A DNA stretch of 64,000 nt from Pterois miles (lineage: Eukaryota > Chordata > Actinopteri > Perciformes > Scorpaenidae), in NCBI GenBank assembly GCA_947000775.1, contig CAMQGK010000567.1, positions 12,251,501 to 12,315,500 on the forward strand. The letters are read 5' to 3'. The position numbers were made by a program, and so were the translations under genes. The number at the start of each line of letters is the position of its first letter. The stretch's first letter is position 1. The notes below the pieces were generated by a model. That model had not been told where the DNA came from and did no database searches. It saw nothing but the letters and a program-made list of their open reading frames with translations. Shown here piece by piece: positions 57,701-64,000 of this stretch.

Positions 57701-60700
57701 TTTTTGATGAAAACGTCAAATTTGTTTGATGTTGAAAAAAATCACGAAAACGGTCATATTATAGCATGTAGAATGAGTCAATGGTGAAAAGAAGTCATTT
57801 TGAGAAATGTTGAAAAATTAAAAAAAAAAATGTCATAGTATAGTATGTCGAAATTTTTTGATGAAAACGTCAAATTTTTTTGATATTGAAAAAAATCATG
57901 AAATAGTCATATTATAGCATGTAGAATGAATCTATGGTTAAAAAAAGTCATCTTGTGAAATGTTGAAAAATTTTATAAAAAAATGTCATAGTATAGTATG
58001 TCGAAATTTTTCGATGAAAACGTCAAGTTTTTTTGATGTTGAAAAAAATCACGAAAACGGCCATATTATAACATGTAAAATGATTCTATGGTGAAAAAAG
58101 TTATTTTATCGAATTTATAAAAATTTTACAAAAAAATGTCATAGTATAGTATGTCGAAATTTTTTGATGAAAACGTCAAATTTTTTTGATGTAGAAAAAA
58201 ATCACGAAAACGGCCATATTATAGTATGTAGAATGATTCTATGGTGAAAAAAGTTATTTTATCGAATGTATAAAAATTTTACAAAAAAAATGTCATAGTA
58301 TAGTATGTCGAAATTTTTCGATAAAAACGTCAAATTTGTTTGATGTTGAAAAAGATCATGAAAACGGTTATATTATAGCATGTAAAATGATTCTATGGTG
58401 AAAAAAAGTCATTTTGTGAATTGTTGAAAAATTAAAAAAAAAAAATGTCATAGTATAGTATGTCGAAATTTTTTCGATGAAAACGTCAAATTTTTTTGAT
58501 GTTGAAAAAGATCATGAAAACGGTTATATTATACCATGTAAAATGATTCAATGGTGAAAAGAAGTCATTTTGTGAAACATTGAAAAATTTTACAAAAAAA
58601 TGTCATAGTATAGTATGTCGAAATTTTTCGATGAAAACGTCAAATTTTTTTGATGTTGATAAAAATCACGAAAACGGCCATATTATAACATGTAAAATGA
58701 GTCAATGGTGAAAAGAAGTAATTTTGTGAAATATTGAAAAATTTTACAAAAAACAGTCGTAGAATAGTATGTTGAAATTTTTCGATGAAAGCGTCAAATT
58801 TTTTTGATGTTGAGAAAAATCATGAAACAGTCATATTATAGCATGTAGAATGAATCTATGGTTAAAAAAAAGTCATCTTGTGAAATGTTGAAAAATTTTA
58901 TAAAAAAATGTCATAGTATAGTATGTTAAATTTTTTTGATGTTGAAAAAAATCACGAAAACGGCCATATTATAGCATGTAAAATGATTCAATGGTGAAAA
59001 AAAGTCATTTTGTGAAAGGTTGAAAAATTTAAAAAAAAATGTCATAGTATAGTATGTCGAAATTTTTCGATGAAAACGTCAAATTTTTTTGATGTTGAGA
59101 AAAATCATGAAACAGTCATATTATAGCATGTAGAATGAATCTATGGTTAAAAAAGTCATCTTGTGAAATGTTGAAAAATTTTATAAAAAAATGTCATAGT
59201 ATAGTATGTCGAAATTTTTCGATGAAAACGTCAAATTTTTTTGATGTTGAAAAAGATCATGAAAACGGTTATTATATAGCATGTAAAATGATTCAATGGT
59301 GAAAAGAAGTCATTTTGTGAAATGTTGAAGAATTTTACAAAAAAGTCATAGTATAGTATGTCGAAATTTTTTGATGAAAACGTCAAATTTTTTTGATGTA
59401 GAAAAAAATCACGAAAACGGCCATATTATAGTATGTAGAATGATTCTATGGTGAAAAAAGTTATTTTATCGAATGTATAAAAATTTTACAAAAAAAATGT
59501 CATAGTATAGTATGTCGAAATTTTTCGATAAAAACGTCAAATTTGTTTGATGTTGAAAAAGATCATGAAAACGGTTATATTATAGCATGTAAAATGATTC
59601 TATGGTGAAAAAAAGTGATTTTGTGAATTGTTGAAAAATTAGAAAAAAAAATGTCATAGTATAGTATGTCGAAATTTTTTCGATGAAAACGTCAAATTTT
59701 TTTGATGTTGAAAAAGATCATGAAAACGGTTATATTATACCATGTAAAATGATTCTATGGTGAAAAAAGTTATTTTATCGAATTTGTAAAAATTTTACAA
59801 AAAAATGTCATGGTATAGTATATCGAAATTTTTTGATGAAAACGTCAAATTTTTTTGATATTGAAAAAAATCACGAAAACGGTCATATTATAGCATGTAG
59901 AATGAGTCAATGGTGAAAAGAAGTAATTTTGTGAAATATTGAAAAATTTTACAAAAAACAGTCGTAGAATAGTATGTTGAAATTTTTCGATGAAAGCGTC
60001 AAATTTTTTTGATGTTGAGAAAAATCATGAAACAGTCATATTATAGCATGTAGAATGAATCTATGGTTAAAAAAAAGTCATCTTGTGAAATGTTGAAAAA
60101 TTTTATAAAAAAATGTCATAGTATAGTATGTTAAATTTTTTTGATGTTGAAAAAAATCACGAAAACGGCCATATTATAGCATGTAAAATGATTCAATGGT
60201 GAAAAAAAGTCATTTTGTGAATTGTTGAAAAATTAAAAAAAAAAATGTCATAGTATAATATGTCAAAATTTTTTCGATGAAAACGTCAAATTTTTTTGAT
60301 GTTGAAAAAAATCACGAAAACGGCCATATTATAACATGTAAAATGATTCTATGGTGAAAAAAAGTTATTTTATCGAATTTATAAAAATTTTACAAAAAAA
60401 TGTCATAGTATAGTATGTCGAAATTTTTTGATGAAAACGTCAAATTTTTTTGATGTTGAAAAAGATCATGAAAACGGTTATATTATACCATGTAAAATGA
60501 TTCAATGGTGAAAAGAAGTCATTTTGTGAAACATTGAAAAATTTTACAAAAAAATGTCATAGTATAGTATGTCGAAATTTTTTGATGAAAACGTCAAATT
60601 TTTTTGATGTAGAAAAAAATCACGAAAACGGCCATATTATAGTATGTAGAATGATTCTATGGTGAAAAAAGTTATTTTATCGAATGTATAAAAATTTTAC

Positions 60701-63700
60701 AAAAAAATGTCATAGTATAGTATGTCGAAATTTTTCGATAAAAACGTCAAATTTTTTTGATGTTGAAAAAGATCATGAAAACGGTTATATTATACCATGT
60801 AAAATGATTCAATGGTGAAAAGAAGTCATTTTGTGAATTGTTGAAAAATTTTACAAAAAAATGTCATAGTATAGTATGTCGAAATTTTTTGATGAAAACG
60901 TCAAATTTTTTTGATGTAGAAAAAAATCACGAAAACGGCCATATTATAGTATGTAGAATGATTCTATGGTGAAAAAAGTTATTTTATCGAATGTATAAAA
61001 ATTTTACAAAAAAATGTCATAGTATAGTATGTCGAAATTTTTTGATGAAAACGTCAAATTTTTTTGATGTTGAAAAAGATCATGAAAACGGTCATATTAT
61101 AGCATGTAAAATGATTCAATGGTGAAAAGAAGTCATTTTGTGAAATGTTGAAGAATTTTACAAAAAAGTCATAGGATAGTATGTCGAAATTTTTTGATGA
61201 AAACGTCAAATTTTTTTGATGTAGAAAAAAATCACGAAAACGGCCATATTATAGTATGTAGAATGATTCTATGTTAAAAAAAGTTATTTTATCGAATGTA
61301 TAAAAATTTTACAAAAAAAATGTCATAGTATAGTATGTCGAAATTTTTCGATGAAAACGTCAAATTTGTTTGATGTTGAAAAAGATCATGAAAACGGTTA
61401 TATTATAGCATGTGAAATGATTCTATGGTGAAAAAAAGTCATTTTGTGAAATGTTGAAAAATTAAAAAAAAAAATGTCATAGTATAGTATGTCGAAATTT
61501 TTTGATGAAAACGTCAAATTTTTTTGATATTGAAAAAAATCACGAAAACGGTCATATTATAGCATGTAGAATGAGTCAATGGTGAAAAGAAGTCATTTTG
61601 AGAAATGTTGAAAAATTAAAAAAAAAAATGTCATAGTATAGTATGTCGAAATTTTTTCGATGAAAACGTCAAATTTTTTTGATATTGAAAAAAATCATGA
61701 AACAGTCATATTATAGCATGTAGAATGAATCTATGGTTAAAAAAAGTCATCTTGTGAAATGTTGAAAAATTTTATAAAAAAATGTCATAGTATAGTATGT
61801 CGAAATTTTTCGATGAAAACGTCAAGTTTTTTTGATGTTGAAAAAATCACGAAAACGGCCATATTATAGCATGTAAAATGATTCAATGGTGAAAAGAAGT
61901 CATTTTGTGAAATGTTGAAGAATTTTACAAAAAAGTCATAGTATAGTATGTCGAAATTTTTTGATGAAAACGTCAAATTTTTTTGATGTAGAAAAAAATC
62001 ACGAAAACGGCCATATTATAGTATGTAGAATGATTCTATGGTGAAAAAAGTTATTTTATCGAATGTATAAAAATTTTCCAAAAAAAATGTCATAGTATAG
62101 TATGTCGAAATTTTTCGATAAAAACGTCAAATTTGTTTGATGTTGAAAAAGATCATGAAAACGGTTATATTATAGCATGTAAAATGATTCTATGGTGAAA
62201 AAAAGTCATTTTGTGAATTGTTGAAAAATTAAAAAAAAAAATGTCATAGTATAGTATGTCGAAATTTTTTCGATGAAAACGTCAAATTTTTTTGATGTTG
62301 AAAAAAATCACGAAAACGGCCATATTATAACATGTAAAATGATTCTATGGTGAAAAAAGTTATTTTATCGAATTTATAAAAATTTTACAAAAAAATGTCA
62401 TAGTATAGTATGTCGAAATTTTTTGATGAAAACGTCAAATTTTTTTGATGTAGAAAAAAATCACGAAAACGGCCATATTATAGTATGTAGAATGATTCTA
62501 TGGTGAAAAAAGTTATTTTATCGAATGTATAAAAATTTTACAAAAAAATGTCATAGTATAGGATGTCGAAATTTTTCGATAAAAACGTCAAATTTGTTTG
62601 ATGTTGAAAAAGATCATGAAAACGGTTATATTATAGCATGTAAAATGATTCTATGGTGAAAAAAAGTCATTTTGTGAATTGTTGAAAAATTAAAAAAAAA
62701 AATGTCATAGTATAGTATGTCGAAATTTTTTGATGAAAACGTCAAATTTTTTTGATGTAGAAAAAAATCACGAAAACGGCCATATTATAGTATGTAGAAT
62801 GATTCTATGGTGAAAAAAGTTATTTTATCGAATGTATAAAAATTTTACAAAAAAAATGTCATAGTATAGTATGTCGAAATTTTTTCGATGAAAACGTCAA
62901 ATTTTTTTGACGTTGAAAAAAATCACGAAAACGGCCATATTATAACATGTAAAATGATTCTATGGTGAAAAAAGTTATTTTATCGAATTTATAAAAATTT
63001 TACAAAAAAATGTCATAGTATAGTATGTCGAAATTTTTTGATGAAAACGTCAAATTTTTTTGATGAAAAAGATCATGAAAACGGTTATATTATACCATGT
63101 AAAATGATTCAATGGTGAAAAGAAGTCATTTTGTGAAACATTGAAAAATTTTACAAAAAAATGTCATAGTATAGTATGTCGAAATTTTTTGATGAAAACG
63201 TCAAATTTTTTTGATGTAGAAAAAAATCACGAAAACGGCCATATTATAGTATGTAGAATGATTCTATGGTGAAAAAAGTTATTTTATCGAATGTATAAAA
63301 ATTTTACAAAAAAATGTCATAGTATAGGATGTCGAAATTTTTCGATAAAAACGTCAAATTTGTTTGATGTTGAAAAAGATCATGAAAACGGTTATATTAT
63401 AGCATGTAAAATGATTCTATGGTGAAAAAAAGTCATTTTGTGAATTGTTGAAAAATTAAAAAAAAAAATGTCATAGTATAGTATGTCGAAATTTTTTCGA
63501 TGAAAACGTCAAATTTTTTTGATGTTGAAAAAGATCATGAAAACGGTTATATTATACCATGTAAAATGATTCAATGGTGAAAAGAAGTCATTTTGTGAAA
63601 TGTTGAAGAATTTTACAAAAAAGTCATAGTATAGTATGTCGAAATTTTTTGATGAAAACGTCAAATTTTTTTGATGTAGAAAAAAATCACGAAAACGGCC

Positions 63701-64000
63701 ATATTATAGTATGTAGAATGATTCTATGTTAAAAAAAGTTATTTTATCGAATGTATAAAAATTTTACAAAAAAATGTCATAGTATAGTATGTCGAAATTT
63801 TTTGATGAAAACGTCAAATTTTTTTGATGTTGAAAAAAATCACGAAAACGGCCATATTATAGCATGTAAAATGATTCAATGGTGAAAAGAAGTCATTTTG
63901 TGAAATGTTGAAGAATTTTACAAAAAAGTCATAGGATAGTATGTCGAAATTTTTTGATGAAAACGTCAAATTTTTTTGATGTAGAAAAAAATCACGAAAA
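48785..64000 (+). repeat. 153-bp class satellite, right (homogenised) part, runs off the window
   Basis: About 98 head-to-tail monomers of roughly 153-156 bp show no break up to the last base. A few monomer types alternate, marked for example by 'gatgtagaaaaaaatcacg' with 'tagtatgtagaatg', by 'gaaaaagatcatgaaaacgg' with 'tataccatgtaaaatg', and by 'gatattgaaaaaaatc' with 'aatgagtcaatgg'. Multi-monomer blocks recur: a block tagged by the private change GTCAAGTTTTTTTG occurs at 50811, 53723, 58025 and 61824, and a block tagged by CAGTCGTAGAATAG and GAAAGCGTC occurs twice, 1205 bp apart (about 58.7 and 59.9 kb). All ORFs here are satellite by-products. Confidence 0.97.

Noticed and set aside
39900..64000. 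Repeated ORFs of 60-76 codons (for example at 41286, 42648, 43876, 44144, 50772, 56642 and 61785)
   Set aside because: They are produced by the satellite monomer in one frame and recur wherever the monomer variant recurs. There is no domain and no independent start or stop signal.
39741..64000. Regularly spaced repeats as a CRISPR array
   Set aside because: The whole 153-bp unit repeats head to tail, so there are no unique spacers, and the genome is that of a vertebrate.
39741..64000. CENP-B box in the satellite monomer
   Set aside because: No match to the TTCG….A..CGGG pattern was found in the monomer, so a centromere role is not supported by this motif.
1..64000. tRNA, rRNA or snRNA genes
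   Set aside because: No A/B-box pair with cloverleaf, no rRNA-like block and no snRNA promoter pattern was recognised by eye. Covariance-model searching was not possible.

Overview
The window is nuclear DNA from a teleost fish. A vertebrate neuronal splicing-factor gene is cut into short exons with GT/AG introns, introns and intergenic DNA are AT-rich and full of fish-type hAT, Tc1 and LINE debris, and nothing resembles a prokaryotic operon, RBS or CRISPR array.

Layout. (1) 1-13517: the 3' half of rbfox3 (NeuN family) on the + strand. Five C-terminal coding exons (133, 40, 59, 79 and about 45 coding nt) join in frame and end in RGGYSRFTPY. The RNA-recognition-motif exons lie upstream of base 1. 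Several TGCATG motifs, the RBFOX binding hexamer, lie within about 130 nt of these exons. (2) 13518-19670: probable long 3' UTR and downstream flank, holding one clean hAT-type non-autonomous element (8-bp target duplication) and one palindromic MITE. (3) 19671-27600: intergenic DNA with no confident gene. Weak leads are a splice-acceptor-led ORF near 21.46 kb, a TATA-like box with a 55-codon ORF near 22.4 kb, and two polyadenylation signals near 26.4-26.65 kb. (4) 27600-33040: nested mobile-element debris: a decayed minus-strand LINE (endonuclease and RT pieces), a common teleost interspersed repeat, a suspicious poly-G block, a GC-rich promoter-like patch at 30.0-30.55 kb, two LINE 3' ends and a dead Tc1-like transposon. 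(5) 33045-36225: a decayed Ty3/Gypsy retrotransposon with SCAN-like capsid, protease, integrase, then reverse transcriptase. Integrase before RT is the Gmr1-type order. Its integrase is split by a TCTTA-tailed retroposon, and its RT stops abruptly at a satellite junction. (6) 36226-64000 and beyond: a satellite array of at least 27 kb. It starts as a short (about 25 bp) repeat with orientation switches, passes through a transitional zone, and becomes a 153-156 bp monomer that can itself be read as four diverged 37-41 bp sub-repeats. Larger blocks of this monomer have been copied again (about 1.2, 1.36 and 2.9-4.3 kb spacings). One structurally intact Tc1-family transposon (47233-48784), with long inverted repeats and an uninterrupted DD34E transposase, sits in the array at a TA.

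Only rbfox3 is a host gene I would defend. The transposase at 47.5-48.5 kb is the only other convincing complete protein. The most interesting structures are the hierarchical satellite, its abrupt start inside a retrotransposon RT, and the intact transposon inside it. All protein identifications come from reading motifs and remembered family features; no database search was run.
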